64,000 nucleotides of DNA from Moraxella sp. ZY210820 (GCF_030674635.1 NZ_CP089978.1:2108001-2172000), one strand, 5' to 3'. Positions 20,694 through 31,190 are shown, numbered from the stretch's first letter. The notes: generated by a model from the letters alone, not told the origin. A program made the numbers and translations.

Positions 20694-22178
20694 TTACTCT
20701 CTCTTAAACTCATTTTTTATCAAAGTAAATAAAAACAATATACAAGAAAAGAACATAAAGAATAACAATGGTAAAGCAATAATAATGACGAGATTTTGGA
20801 TAGCATTTACCCCCCCAGTTATTAGTAAAACAGTTGTTAAAAAAACAAAAACACTTACCCAAAATAAACTTTGGATATATGACACCCTATCAGATTGTCC
20901 AAAGGTTAGATGATTTAAGACCAAAATCCCAGAGTCTATAGATGTAATAAAGAATAAAAATACAATCATCATCGACACTGCTGTAATTGGTGTTGACAAT
21001 GGAAAAAATTCAAAAAACTTAAACAATAGAATATCTGGACTTTTACTAAATGCACTAAGCACTCCATTATTCATAACATCAATGCTAATAGCTGTATTAC
21101 CAAAAACAGTAAACCACAGTAATGCCAATAATGATGGGGCTATTAAAACACCTAAAATAAATTCTCTAATTGTTCTACCCTTTGAAATTCGTGCAATAAA
21201 TAAAGCTACAAATGGAGCCCAAGACACCCACCATGCCCAGTAAAATAATGTCCAACTTTTAAACCATTCTGCATGTTGTCCGTCATAGGCAAAAGTACTA
21301 AAGCTTAATTTAAATAAGTTGTTTAAGTAATAACCAAAATTCTCCAAAAAAAATGAAAAAACTATTTTACCTGAAAAATATATAAAAACAGCTAATAAAA
21401 ACAATGCCAAAAAGAAGTTGAGATTACTTAACTTTCTTACACCTGAATTTATTCCTGTAAAAGATGAAATACAAGCAATAATACTAACTGTTAGTATGAT
21501 AGTAAATTGTGTAATCAAATTAGCAGAATCGAGAATACCCAAGTAGAGCAATCCAGAATTTAGTTGTGATGAACCTAAAGCGAAAGTTGTAATGAGACCA
21601 AATACAATCGCTAAAATAGTAATAATATCGACAAATACCCCTAAAGCTCCATTGATTCGATTTTTAAAAATAGGAAATAATATAGATTTTAATGATAATG
21701 GAAGATTTTGTTTATAACTAAAAAAAGAAATAATTAGTGCCAAAACACCATATATTGCCCAAGGATGTAAAGCCCAATGGAAAATTGTATGTAATAAAGC
21801 ATTTTCAGCTTTACCATTTGAAATAGGTGAAGAAAAATGCATAATTGGTTCAGCAACGCCAAAATACATCAATCCTATCCCCATTCCTGCAGAAAAAAGC
21901 ATAGACAACCATGTTAAAAAAGAAAATTCTGGCTTACTAGTTGCCCCCCCCAATACTACCGCACCATACTTACTAAACACAAGGTACAACAACATGAATA
22001 GAAAAAAAGAGGTAAATAAAACATAACTCCATGCGAAATAATCAAAAATAAAATTCTTAATTTTCAGCAAAATTGAATTTAATTCATTTGGGGCATAACT
22101 TGCAAATATTGTAATTACGCCCAAAAAGAATACAATAGATACAAATACTTTTTGTTTTTTTAAAAATGAAATTTTCAT
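20694..22178 (-). CDS. BCCT-family betaine/choline/carnitine-type transporter with G7 and G8 tracts
   Basis: 494 residues and about 12 helices. Family signatures are unambiguous: FSAGMGIGLMYFGVAEP at about residues 92-108, and the core WTLFYWAWWVSWAPFVALFIARISKGRTIREFI at about 306-338 with the aromatic substrate box. The protein lacks the long cytoplasmic tails of osmoregulated BetP/BetT. Such carriers import quaternary ammonium compounds using sodium or proton gradients. Location between wbpE and wzx, 2-6 bases from each, is unusual for a capsule operon. It may supply a zwitterionic substituent or precursor (inference). Homopolymer G runs at 20810-20816 and 21944-21951 lie in the coding sequence and could mediate phase variation. 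Confidence 0.93.
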   Translation of the reverse strand: MKISFLKKQKVFVSIVFFLGVITIFASYAPNELNSILLKIKNFIFDYFAWSYVLFTSFFLFMLLYLVFSKYGAVVLGGATSKPEFSFLTWLSMLFSAGMGIGLMYFGVAEPIMHFSSPISNGKAENALLHTIFHWALHPWAIYGVLALIISFFSYKQNLPLSLKSILFPIFKNRINGALGVFVDIITILAIVFGLITTFALGSSQLNSGLLYLGILDSANLITQFTIILTVSIIACISSFTGINSGVRKLSNLNFFLALFLLAVFIYFSGKIVFSFFLENFGYYLNNLFKLSFSTFAYDGQHAEWFKSWTLFYWAWWVSWAPFVALFIARISKGRTIREFILGVLIAPSLLALLWFTVFGNTAISIDVMNNGVLSAFSKSPDILLFKFFEFFPLSTPITAVSMMIVFLFFITSIDSGILVLNHLTFGQSDRVSYIQSLFWVSVFVFLTTVLLITGGVNAIQNLVIIIALPLLFFMFFSCILFLFTLIKNEFKRE

Positions 22179-22184
22179 TTTTAT

Positions 22185-23264
22185 TTAGCCATTTATTTTA
22201 GAAATTAAGTACATTATATCCGTATTTGACATATAAGCATGCATCGGCAAACTCATCACTCTTTCAGCAATCGCATCACCAACAGGTAAATACACACTAT
22301 CATCTGCAACAGCAGGCTGTTTATTCAACGGAATAGGATAATGTACCGCAGTTGGAATACCATTTGCTTTCAGCTTTTCTTGCACTGCATCACGATTTTC
22401 TACTTGAATGGTATATTGAGCCCAAGCGGATTGGTTATGCTCTTCCACAAATGGAGTCGTCATAATGCCCATTTCATTAAACAAGCGATTATAAGTTTCT
22501 GCAACCTTTTGACGAGCTTGAATTTCTTCATCTAAAATTTCAAGTTTAGGCAATAAAATCGCTGCCTGCAATGTATCCAAGCGACTATTCACCCCAACAC
22601 GAATATGATGATAACGTCTATCTTGACCATGACGAGCGATTTGACGAATGACTTTTGCTAACTCTTCATCATTGGTAAAAATTGCACCACCATCACCATA
22701 GCAACCTAAAGGTTTGCTAGGGAAAAAACTCGTACATGCAATTGTTGTTAAATTACAGCTTTTACGTCCTTTATAAGCCGCACCAAAACTTTGTGCTGCA
22801 TCTTCAATCACAGGGATATTATATTTTTGTGCAATCGTATTAATCGCATCAAAATCAGCACACTGTCCATACAAACTAACAGGAATAATCGCTTTGGTTT
22901 TAGGTGTAATAGCTTGTTCTAATTGATGAATATCAATATTATAGGTTTGCGGATTCACATCGACATAAACAGGCTTTGCACCTAATAATGCCACCGTTTC
23001 CGCAGTCGCAATATAGGTAAAACCTGGTGTAATCACTTCATCGCCAACACCAATACCCAACGCCATTTGTGCAATTTGTAACGCATCTGTGCCATTTGCA
23101 CAAGTAATACAATACTTCGCACCAACATAATGTGCTAATTTCTCTTCAAGTTCAGTCACTTCAGGACCTAGAATATATTGACCATGAGCCAATACTCGCT
23201 GAATACCTGCATCAATTTTATCTTTTAAACGCAGTTGCTGACTTTTTAAATCAATAAATTCCAT
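22185..23264 (-). CDS. wbpE: UDP-3-keto sugar aminotransferase, WbpE type
   Basis: 359 residues, DegT/DnrJ/EryC1 family (PLP-dependent). Seen: MEFIDLKSQQLRLKDKIDAGI start, cofactor region ANGTDALQIAQMALGIGVGDEVITPGFTYIATAE (about 55-88), EDAAQSFGA near 155-163 and the PLP-lysine segment TTIACTSFFPSKPLGCYGDGGAI near 172-194. WbpE converts UDP-3-keto-GlcNAcA to UDP-GlcNAc(3NH2)A using glutamate. It lies next to the acetyltransferase and oxidoreductase genes of the same pathway, which supports WbpE over other sugar aminotransferases. Confidence 0.92.
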   Translation of the reverse strand: MEFIDLKSQQLRLKDKIDAGIQRVLAHGQYILGPEVTELEEKLAHYVGAKYCITCANGTDALQIAQMALGIGVGDEVITPGFTYIATAETVALLGAKPVYVDVNPQTYNIDIHQLEQAITPKTKAIIPVSLYGQCADFDAINTIAQKYNIPVIEDAAQSFGAAYKGRKSCNLTTIACTSFFPSKPLGCYGDGGAIFTNDEELAKVIRQIARHGQDRRYHHIRVGVNSRLDTLQAAILLPKLEILDEEIQARQKVAETYNRLFNEMGIMTTPFVEEHNQSAWAQYTIQVENRDAVQEKLKANGIPTAVHYPIPLNKQPAVADDSVYLPVGDAIAERVMSLPMHAYMSNTDIMYLISKING

Positions 23265-23272
23265 ACCTTACT

Positions 23273-23847
23273 CTAAACTTTTGTTAATGTTTCACCATCA
23301 AGTTTATAAATTTTACCTGTATACGGGCAAGTTGTTTCAGCCTGCCCAGATAACGGTAAATCCAACTGTTCACCAAACTCACTCATCCAACCAATTTGTT
23401 TTGCTGGTACACCTACCATTAAAGCATAGGCAGGCACATCTTTATTCACAACCGCACCAGCACCGACAAAGGCAAATTCACCAATAGTAACGCCACATAC
23501 AATTGTACAGTTTGCACCTAAAGTTGCTCCTTTTTTCACAATCGTATCACGATACTGGTCTTTACGTTCAATTAATGAGCGTGGATTATATACATTGGTA
23601 AAAACCATGCTTGGACCACAAAATACACCTTCTTCTAAATAAACATTATCATAAACTGATACGTTATTTTGGATTTTGCAGTTGTCCCCAATGGTTACTT
23701 TATTACCAACAAATACATTTTGTCCAAGTGATACGCCTTTACCGATTTTCGCACCGCCACACACATGAACAAAATGCCAAACCCGTGAACCTTCACCAAT
23801 TTCAGCACCATCATCAACAATGGCTGTTTCATGTTGATAAAAACTCA

Positions 23848-23848
<1 letters not shown>
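23273..23848 (-). CDS. wbpD: UDP-amino sugar N-acetyltransferase, WbpD type
   Basis: 191 residues, left-handed beta-helix acyltransferase with many hexapeptide repeats ([60 protein letters not shown]). It acetylates the 3-amino group of UDP-GlcNAc(3NH2)A with acetyl-CoA. The gene starts at the last base of the upstream oxidoreductase stop region, so translation is coupled. Order oxidoreductase-acetyltransferase-aminotransferase is that of wbpB-wbpD-wbpE in Pseudomonas aeruginosa O5. Confidence 0.92.
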
Positions 23849-24795
<947 letters not shown>

Positions 24796-24814
24796 CTATA
24801 ATCACTCCTAAACA

Positions 24815-26116
24815 TTATAAACGGAATACGGTAAAGCCAACCGCTTGAAGTTGTTCACGATTAAATAAACTTTTCACATCAGCAATCACAGGCTTATCAG
24901 AACGCACCAAATCCTTGAGCTGTTGTGCAGTTAATTCACGGAACTCATGATGACCCACCGCCACAACCAACGTATCCACATCTTTTAATTCGGTCATCGC
25001 AGTCAAATGAATACCATACTCATCAAAGACTTCTTGTGTATCTGCCCACGGGTCAGCTACAACAACGTCCACGCCCCACTCTTTAAATTCACGAATCATA
25101 TCGACAATTTTACTATTGCGAATATCTGGGCAATTTTCTTTAAAGGTAATACCTAATACACCCACTTTCGCACGTGGAACATCAATACCATTTTGCAACA
25201 TTAATTTAACAGTATGCTGTGCAGTATAACGTGCCATTTCATCATTAATACGGCGACCCGCCAAAATCACTTGTGGATGATAACCCACTTCTTCCGCTTT
25301 ATGCGTTAAATAATAGGGATCAACACCAATACAATGCCCACCCACTAAACCTGGACGGAAGGGTAAGAAATTCCATTTACTACCTGCCGCCTCAAGCACA
25401 TCAAGTGTATCAATACCAATACGCTCAAAAATAATCGACAATTCATTGATTAAGGCAATATTCAAATCACGCTGGGTATTCTCAATCACTTTGGCAGCCT
25501 CAGCAACTTTAATCGAAGAGGCTTGATGTGTACCTGCCGTAATAATACTTGCATACACTTCATTCACAATGGTTGCGATTTCAGCTGTACTACCACTAGT
25601 AATCTTTTTAATTTTGGTTAATGTATTGACTTTATCGCCAGGATTAATACGTTCTGGACTATAACCTGCAAAGAAATCTACATTAAACTTTAAACCCGAT
25701 ACTTTTTCTAATACTGGAATGCAGACTTCTTCTGTTGCACCAGGATATACTGTCGATTCATATACGACAATATCACCCTTTTTCAAAACCTTACCAATTG
25801 TTTCACTGGCTTTTTTTAGCGGTGTTAAATCTGGACGATTTACGCCATCAATTGGTGTTGGTACAGTAACAATAAAAAAATTGCACGTTTTTAATTGTTC
25901 TAAATCATCGGTGTAATTTAACAATGTTGCTAATTGTAATTCATCAGGAGAAACTTCTAAGGTATGATCTTGATTTTGTTGCAATTCAGCAACACGTTTT
26001 GCATTAATATCAAAACCAACTGTCTTAATCTTTTTACCAAATTCCACAGCCAATGGTAAACCCACATAGCCCAAGCCAATGATGGCAACTTTTAATTGTT
26101 GTAGCTCTAAACGCAT
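24815..26116 (-). CDS. wbpA: UDP-N-acetylglucosamine 6-dehydrogenase, WbpA type
   Basis: 433 residues. The NAD motif is VAIIGLGYVGLPLAVEFGK (about 9-27). The central KVIENTQRDLNIALINELS (about 208-226) carries the catalytic Lys/Asn, and the Cys nucleophile is in RPGLVGGHCIGVDPYYLTHKA (about 254-274). The C-terminal GITFKENCPDIRNSKI binds UDP. The GGHCIGVDP form is typical of UDP-GlcNAc/UDP-ManNAc dehydrogenases, not UDP-Glc dehydrogenases. It is the first gene of the 13-gene cluster and the first step of the UDP-ManNAc(3NAc)A pathway. Confidence 0.94.
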   Translation of the reverse strand: MRLELQQLKVAIIGLGYVGLPLAVEFGKKIKTVGFDINAKRVAELQQNQDHTLEVSPDELQLATLLNYTDDLEQLKTCNFFIVTVPTPIDGVNRPDLTPLKKASETIGKVLKKGDIVVYESTVYPGATEEVCIPVLEKVSGLKFNVDFFAGYSPERINPGDKVNTLTKIKKITSGSTAEIATIVNEVYASIITAGTHQASSIKVAEAAKVIENTQRDLNIALINELSIIFERIGIDTLDVLEAAGSKWNFLPFRPGLVGGHCIGVDPYYLTHKAEEVGYHPQVILAGRRINDEMARYTAQHTVKLMLQNGIDVPRAKVGVLGITFKENCPDIRNSKIVDMIREFKEWGVDVVVADPWADTQEVFDEYGIHLTAMTELKDVDTLVVAVGHHEFRELTAQQLKDLVRSDKPVIADVKSLFNREQLQAVGFTVFRL

Positions 26117-26160
26117 TATTTTCTCAAAAATTTAAAAATGATAATTAGTGTAACATATTT

Positions 26161-26176
26161 TTCTAGTAAACTAGAA
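26161..26176. promoter_or_regulatory. Perfect palindrome upstream of the polysaccharide operon
   Basis: TTCTAGT-AA-ACTAGAA, 7-bp arms, lies 45-60 bases upstream of the wbpA start, where a -35 region or operator would be expected. No regulator can be assigned. Confidence 0.35.
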
Positions 26177-26215
26177 TATCCCACATTGTATTATTTTTGC
26201 ATAATTTCTAACAAG

Positions 26216-27229
26216 CTATTTTAAATACTGCTTACCCAACTCAGTAATTTGCCATAAAACACGTTGCTTTTCATCTTTCGCAACTGGTTTAAACCATTCA
26301 TGATGATGGAGCTGTTCTTTAACCATTTTTAAAATTTTTAAATCAATCTGAGCTCGTGCCACTGCATGTACACGTGGATATTTTTGCTGTACTTCTGATA
26401 AAGCAGTATCATTTAAATAATCATTCATACTTTTATTAAAGACTTCTTCAGGCGTTGGCTCAAGAAAATATTTACCATAAAATTCAATAATTTGCATCCA
26501 TGTTAGATAACGCACTAGATGTACATCTCTAAAATTACCATCTTGATAAGCGTGAATACGGTACTCCAAAGACACATTGTTTAATAATGCAACTTTAGGC
26601 AAATGGTCAAATGAATATTGCTCTTGTATTGGTGTAACAACTGCAGGACGTGATGAACGAGTTGCAGACAACACGACACTTCCTTTTGCAACTCGCTCTT
26701 CCAAATCTCGCAGTTTTTGTTTTAATTGTTCAATATAACGTGCCTGCACCCAGCCTTCTTGTGGATTTTTTTCAATAAATTTTGGCATAAAGGTACGAAT
26801 ATTCATATCCAAATCACGCAAGTTATTATAATAAATCACTTCATGATTTTTTCTTAATTCATCACAAAATTGTTCAAAACGCTCAATCAATTTAGGATGA
26901 TTTTCTCTTAAATTTAACTCCATCAATTCAGGATGCTTTGCCATAAACACGATAATAGGCTTATTTCTCATAACCGCATATTTATATTCTAAGTGTAAAT
27001 AACTTTCACCTGTAACTGACTGCTCACCATATTTACCACCAATAAGCATAACAACATAATCACTTTCATCAATCTGACGGCGAGCCAATGTACTAGATAA
27101 AGGGGTTCTTTGTTCTAACCCGACTGTAAAACAACCAATAGCACTTAGCGCTTGCGTAAGTTGCAAACGTTCATTTCGTGTGTCTTCACCCGAAGTTGAG
27201 TAAAAAACCTGATAGCGTTTTTCAAACAT
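26216..27229 (-). CDS. DUF4062-domain protein
   Basis: 337 residues. The N-terminal 160 residues match DUF4062: YQVFYSTSGEDTRNERLQLTQALSAIG, then a TIR-like core DESDYVVMLIGGKYGEQSVTGESYLHLEYKYAV, then NKPIIVFMAK. A coiled-coil segment (about 163-185) and a C-terminal region of about 130 residues with no recognised domain follow. DUF4062 is a TIR/nucleoside-deoxyribosyltransferase-related fold often seen in predicted conflict or signalling systems, usually fused to effector domains. No partner gene is evident. Function unknown; a sensor or defence role is inference only. Confidence 0.7.
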   Translation of the reverse strand: MFEKRYQVFYSTSGEDTRNERLQLTQALSAIGCFTVGLEQRTPLSSTLARRQIDESDYVVMLIGGKYGEQSVTGESYLHLEYKYAVMRNKPIIVFMAKHPELMELNLRENHPKLIERFEQFCDELRKNHEVIYYNNLRDLDMNIRTFMPKFIEKNPQEGWVQARYIEQLKQKLRDLEERVAKGSVVLSATRSSRPAVVTPIQEQYSFDHLPKVALLNNVSLEYRIHAYQDGNFRDVHLVRYLTWMQIIEFYGKYFLEPTPEEVFNKSMNDYLNDTALSEVQQKYPRVHAVARAQIDLKILKMVKEQLHHHEWFKPVAKDEKQRVLWQITELGKQYLK

Positions 27230-27347
27230 AAACGATAAGTTCTCTATGGCTAAATATGAATATAAAAATAACTCTCTAATTTAAGTAAGGAATTATACCA
27301 TTAATTTATTTTTTTAAAAGTGTTCATCTTATTTTTTTCACATCAAC

Positions 27348-28241
27348 TTAAGTACTAACCGCATATTCTAATTGCCATGATATATCGATTGGTAATAATT
27401 GTTGAATAATTTGTTGTAATTGTTGTAAATTCTGTCCACTACTAAAAATTTTCAAGTGTGGTTGATGAACCATATCTTGTACACAATTTAATTTATTTTG
27501 TAATAATACTCGAGCGGTTTGCCTTGCGACAGCCGAACCAGAATCAATTAAATTAAGCTGCTCAGCAAATAAATGTTCTAAAGCTGGACGTAAAAATGGA
27601 TAGTGCGTACAACCCAAAACTAAATAATCAGCCCCTTGCTCAATCGCTGGTTTCAAAATAGTTGATAATGTGTTTAAACATTGTTCACTCATTTGCAATC
27701 CTTGCTCCACATAAGGTACTAAATCCAAACAAGTAATGGATAATACTTGCACATTGGCAGGTTGTGCAAAATTTTGCATCACATTTTGAATTAATTTACC
27801 ACGAAATGTTGCAGGTGTTGCTAAAACCGCCACCACTTTATTTTTGCTTTGCAATACCGCAGGCTTTAAAGCAGGCACTAAGCCAATAATGGGTAAACGT
27901 TCACCATAAAATTGACGCAAATAATCCAAACTAAAAGCTGATGCCGAATTACACGCTACAACCACCAACTTACAGCCACGCTCATAGAGCCACGCAATCG
28001 CCCTTGCCGTTAAATCACGAATTTCTTGGTCGCTTTTTGCACCATAAGGCACATTTGCCGTATCAGCAAAATAAATAATTTTTTCATTCGGCAAATGACG
28101 TGCAATTTCTATCGCCACCGACAAACCACCTACCCCCGAATCAAAAATACCAATCGGAGCATCATTAAGCGTATTTTGCTCATTCAATGGAATACGATAG
28201 GTATTTTGATGAATGATACTCAAAGGTGGCGTGTTATACAT
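27348..28241 (-). CDS. murI: Glutamate racemase
   Basis: 297 residues, about 25 longer than most MurI because of an N-terminal extension before APIGIFDSGVGGLSVAIEI. Catalytic cysteines are in VVACNSASAFS (about residue 95) and LVLGCTHYPFLRP (about 209). PYGAKSDQEI near residue 65 is also conserved. MurI makes D-glutamate for peptidoglycan. No strong ribosome-binding site marks the annotated ATG, so a nearer alternative start is possible. Downstream of the DUF1285 gene on the same strand. Confidence 0.93.
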   Translation of the reverse strand: MYNTPPLSIIHQNTYRIPLNEQNTLNDAPIGIFDSGVGGLSVAIEIARHLPNEKIIYFADTANVPYGAKSDQEIRDLTARAIAWLYERGCKLVVVACNSASAFSLDYLRQFYGERLPIIGLVPALKPAVLQSKNKVVAVLATPATFRGKLIQNVMQNFAQPANVQVLSITCLDLVPYVEQGLQMSEQCLNTLSTILKPAIEQGADYLVLGCTHYPFLRPALEHLFAEQLNLIDSGSAVARQTARVLLQNKLNCVQDMVHQPHLKIFSSGQNLQQLQQIIQQLLPIDISWQLEYAVST

Positions 28242-28268
28242 GATAAATACTCATGATTAGGTTTATTT

Positions 28269-28832
28269 TTAAAGGCTTGGCGTGATTAATTCTACACTAA
28301 AATGACCACTTTTTAAGGTTAAAATCGTATCATTTTGTGCATTTTGTTGCAACTGCCCCAAGTCAATTAAATGATAAAACGCATGACGTTGAATTAATGC
28401 CCATAAACCATAACGCACATAAATATATGGTTTATATTGTCCATCAACCTTTCGCAGTTCAATTGAATGTTGTTCATCAAGCAAAATTTCATCACCTTGT
28501 GTACTAATAAAATAAAGCTCATCACCACGCTGTTGTACATCTTTAATATGTAAAGGTGCTTCTTCCACTTGAATTTGAATTTTTTCAATGGGTGTTTTTA
28601 AATAATATTGCCCATCTTCATAGCATAAAACTTTAGAAAATAAATCAATCAAAGCCTGACGTTGAATAGGCACGCCTTCATGCCACCATTCGCCATTAGC
28701 TTTAATACACAAATCCATCTTACCACATAATTGCGGATTCCATTGTGTTAAATCAGGAATGATTCGTTGTTTTTCCTGTAATTCTGTTGATGATAATTGT
28801 TGAATCATCTGTTGTAAATTTGCATTATTCAT
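28269..28832 (-). CDS. DUF1285 protein
   Basis: 187 residues. The DUF1285 core is present: CGKMDLCIKANGEWWHEGVPIQRQALIDLFSKVL (about 36-69), then YYLKTPIEKIQIQVEEAPLHI. This family is widespread in proteobacteria. Structural work shows a lipocalin-like or PH-like fold, but no biochemical role is established. It overlaps the 3' end of rsmE by eight bases, so it is translated from the same mRNA as rsmE and waaA. Confidence 0.88.
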   Translation of the reverse strand: MNNANLQQMIQQLSSTELQEKQRIIPDLTQWNPQLCGKMDLCIKANGEWWHEGVPIQRQALIDLFSKVLCYEDGQYYLKTPIEKIQIQVEEAPLHIKDVQQRGDELYFISTQGDEILLDEQHSIELRKVDGQYKPYIYVRYGLWALIQRHAFYHLIDLGQLQQNAQNDTILTLKSGHFSVELITPSL

Positions 28833-29547
28833 AAAATAATCTTCCTAAACAATAAGGTACACTATTTTCAGTACGTAAAATACGTGAACCCAATTGATAA
28901 ATCTGACAACCATTTTCCATCAGTAAATTGATTTCATAATCAATAAAACCACGCTCACAACCCACTATTAAAATACACTCATGTTGTATGTTAGATGGTA
29001 AACTAGCTTGAGCATAAGGATGAGCCACATAAGCGGGACAATTTTCATCAATCCATACCGCTAAACGGTCTTCTACAAAAGGTTTAAACCGTTTTTCCCA
29101 TGTTAATTCAGGAAAAATCGTATCTTGTGCTTGTTCTAATCCTAAAATCATCGCTTCATCAAGTTGTTGTAGAATTGGGCTAGACCAATAACTTTTATCT
29201 ACATGATAACTATGTAACAATACGATTTTTTGCACCCCCATTGCCGTTGCATCTTGCACCATTCGGCGTAAAACTTTTGGGCGTGGTAATGCCAAAACTA
29301 AAGTAACAGGTAGTTTTTGTGGTGGATTTGCTGGAAAATCACTTTGAAAAATGACTTGAATTTTTACATTATCTTGATTTAATTCAATAATTTTTGCTAA
29401 ATATCGCTGACCTTGTGCAATACCAATTTTAATCTCATCACCTACATTGATTTTTAAGACTTGATGTAAATGATTGATTTGACGTATATTATCAATCAAA
29501 ACAGGTTGTGTAATATCGGTATGTTCAGGCAATAATAATAAATTCAT
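28825..29547 (-). CDS. rsmE: 16S rRNA (uracil1498-N3)-methyltransferase
   Basis: 240 residues from ATG 29547 (product MNLLLLPEH); an ATG four codons upstream is possible. SPOUT-class methyltransferase: an N-terminal PUA-like domain (HLHQVLKINVGDEIKIGI) and a C-terminal knotted domain with PVTLVLALPRPKVLRRMVQDATAMGV. CILIVGCERGFIDYEI contains the GxERGF cofactor motif, and LGSRILRTENSVPYCLG is the knot. It methylates U1498 in the decoding region of 16S rRNA. It overlaps or abuts waaA. Confidence 0.95.
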   Translation of the reverse strand: MNLLLLPEHTDITQPVLIDNIRQINHLHQVLKINVGDEIKIGIAQGQRYLAKIIELNQDNVKIQVIFQSDFPANPPQKLPVTLVLALPRPKVLRRMVQDATAMGVQKIVLLHSYHVDKSYWSSPILQQLDEAMILGLEQAQDTIFPELTWEKRFKPFVEDRLAVWIDENCPAYVAHPYAQASLPSNIQHECILIVGCERGFIDYEINLLMENGCQIYQLGSRILRTENSVPYCLGRLFYE

Positions 29548-29552
29548 GATGA

Positions 29553-30848
29553 TTACCAATCATTTGCAACTTTCAGTAATTGGTCAATATTATGAATATG
29601 CCATTTTAATGAACCTTGATTACGCTCTAAAACCTGACGTGCATTTTTGGCACGTTGTCCTGCACGCTGTCCATCACTTAAATCTTGTTTTAAATTTTCA
29701 ATCGCTTGTTGAAAATTTTGCGCTACTTTAATACCTTGCACGGCGATTAATTCATCGACAATTTGTTGAAAATTAAAATATTTATCCCCTGTAATCGTTG
29801 GTACACCCAACATCATTGGCTCTAAAATATTATGCCCACCACCACTTTCATTTAACGAGCCACCAACAAAACAGGTACGACTTAAGGCATACCATAACCA
29901 TAACTCGCCCATGCTATCTGCTAAATACACCTGTGTATCTGCTTGAATTGACTCGCCCAAACTACGGCGATGGGTGCGTAAACCTAAACTTTGGCATTGT
30001 TGATAAACTTCATCAAAGCGTTCTGGGTGGCGTGGTGCAATAATTGCTAATAATTGCGGATGTTGTACTAAATATTTTTGAAACCCTTGAATAATTTCAT
30101 ATTCTTCTGGAGCATGAGTACTTGCAAGCGTAAAAATCACACGCTCTTGTAATTGCCATTCTTGACGTAAAACCTTAGATTGATGAATAAAATGTTCAGG
30201 GATAATTGTATCAAATTTTAAATTCCCCAGCACTTGAATATGCTGTTCTGACATACCTAGCTGAATAAAGCGTTGTTTTGTCTCAATATTTTGTGCCAAA
30301 ATTGCATTCAACTGTTGTAACATCGGTTGTGTTAAACTTGGATATTTAGCATATTTATCTGCTGATTTTTGTGATAAGCGAGCATTGACCAGCACACTTG
30401 GAATATTTCTAGCTCGCACTTCATGTAATAAATTTGCCCATAATTCAGTTTCCACCAAAACTAATAATTTAGGCTGATATTTATCTAAAAACGCACGAAC
30501 AACTGACTTTTGGTCAATTGGCACAAAAACCGCTTGGAATAATTGTGGATATTTACTTTCAAATAACTGTTTGGCTCGTGCCTGCCCTGTTTTGGTGGTA
30601 TTGGTCATTAAAATCGGCTGACCTTGTTGCAAATAATGCTCCACTAATGCTTGTACTGCATTGGTTTCACCTACAGAAACCGCATGAAACCAAAGTGCCT
30701 GTTTATTTTTTACTGGTAAAAAAGAACCAAAGCGTTGACGAATTTCCAAGTCAAATTGCTGTTGATTTTGTGCTTTTTGCTTAATTTTCCAGCGATAAAT
30801 TGGTTTTGCGATTGCCAATAAAGCGTTATACCAAAATGGAGTGGACAC
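29553..30848 (-). CDS. waaA: 3-deoxy-D-manno-octulosonic acid (Kdo) transferase
   Basis: 431 residues. An N-terminal membrane-associated segment precedes a GT30 domain. Catalytic Glu is in WFHAVSVGETNA (about residue 60), and VPIDQKSVVRAFLDKYQPKLLVLVETELW, VNARLSQKS, NLKFD, APRHPERF and GGSLNESGGGHNILEPMMLG are all diagnostic. WaaA adds Kdo to lipid A precursor on the inner-membrane cytosolic face, so the organism makes lipooligosaccharide. Operon with rsmE, the DUF1285 gene and probably murI. Confidence 0.95.
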   Translation of the reverse strand: MSTPFWYNALLAIAKPIYRWKIKQKAQNQQQFDLEIRQRFGSFLPVKNKQALWFHAVSVGETNAVQALVEHYLQQGQPILMTNTTKTGQARAKQLFESKYPQLFQAVFVPIDQKSVVRAFLDKYQPKLLVLVETELWANLLHEVRARNIPSVLVNARLSQKSADKYAKYPSLTQPMLQQLNAILAQNIETKQRFIQLGMSEQHIQVLGNLKFDTIIPEHFIHQSKVLRQEWQLQERVIFTLASTHAPEEYEIIQGFQKYLVQHPQLLAIIAPRHPERFDEVYQQCQSLGLRTHRRSLGESIQADTQVYLADSMGELWLWYALSRTCFVGGSLNESGGGHNILEPMMLGVPTITGDKYFNFQQIVDELIAVQGIKVAQNFQQAIENLKQDLSDGQRAGQRAKNARQVLERNQGSLKWHIHNIDQLLKVANDW

Positions 30849-30957
30849 GAAATAAACCTATGCAGATAAAAGATAAAGCTATTGTAGCAAAAATTTAGGT
30901 TATGATAATAATGATTTTGCAAGATTTATGAAATACTTAACTTTTTATAACACCCCA

Positions 30958-31190
30958 TTACTCATGCAACCAACGTTGAAAACTTGCAAAATCTTTTGTA
31001 GCTCAATCAGGCATAGGTTTAAAACCACTCTCAACTGCTTGTTTCATTTCATCTAAATCAAAATTAAAGGGCGTTCTTGATGAAAATGCTGTTCTAAGGC
31101 TTGCATCGCAACGGTTTCGACTGAGACGCCTTGTTGATGAGCATGATACAGCATAGCTTGTTCGATATGTAGGGAAATTTCTAAACGCAT
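30958..31190 (-). pseudogene. Decayed small antitoxin-like gene
   Basis: ATG 31190 is preceded by AGGAGAATC at good spacing, and the frame reads MRLEISLHIEQAMLYHAHQQ through ALEQHFHQERP before a premature stop. Insertion of one T restores FNFDLDEMKQAVESGFKPMP, but an in-frame TGA follows before ATKDFASFQRWLHE and a final stop at 30958. Length is 3n+2, in agreement with a single deletion. The pattern resembles small ribbon-helix-helix/antitoxin proteins of toxin-antitoxin pairs; no partner toxin remains. Two independent lesions argue for true decay rather than sequencing error. Confidence 0.6.
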
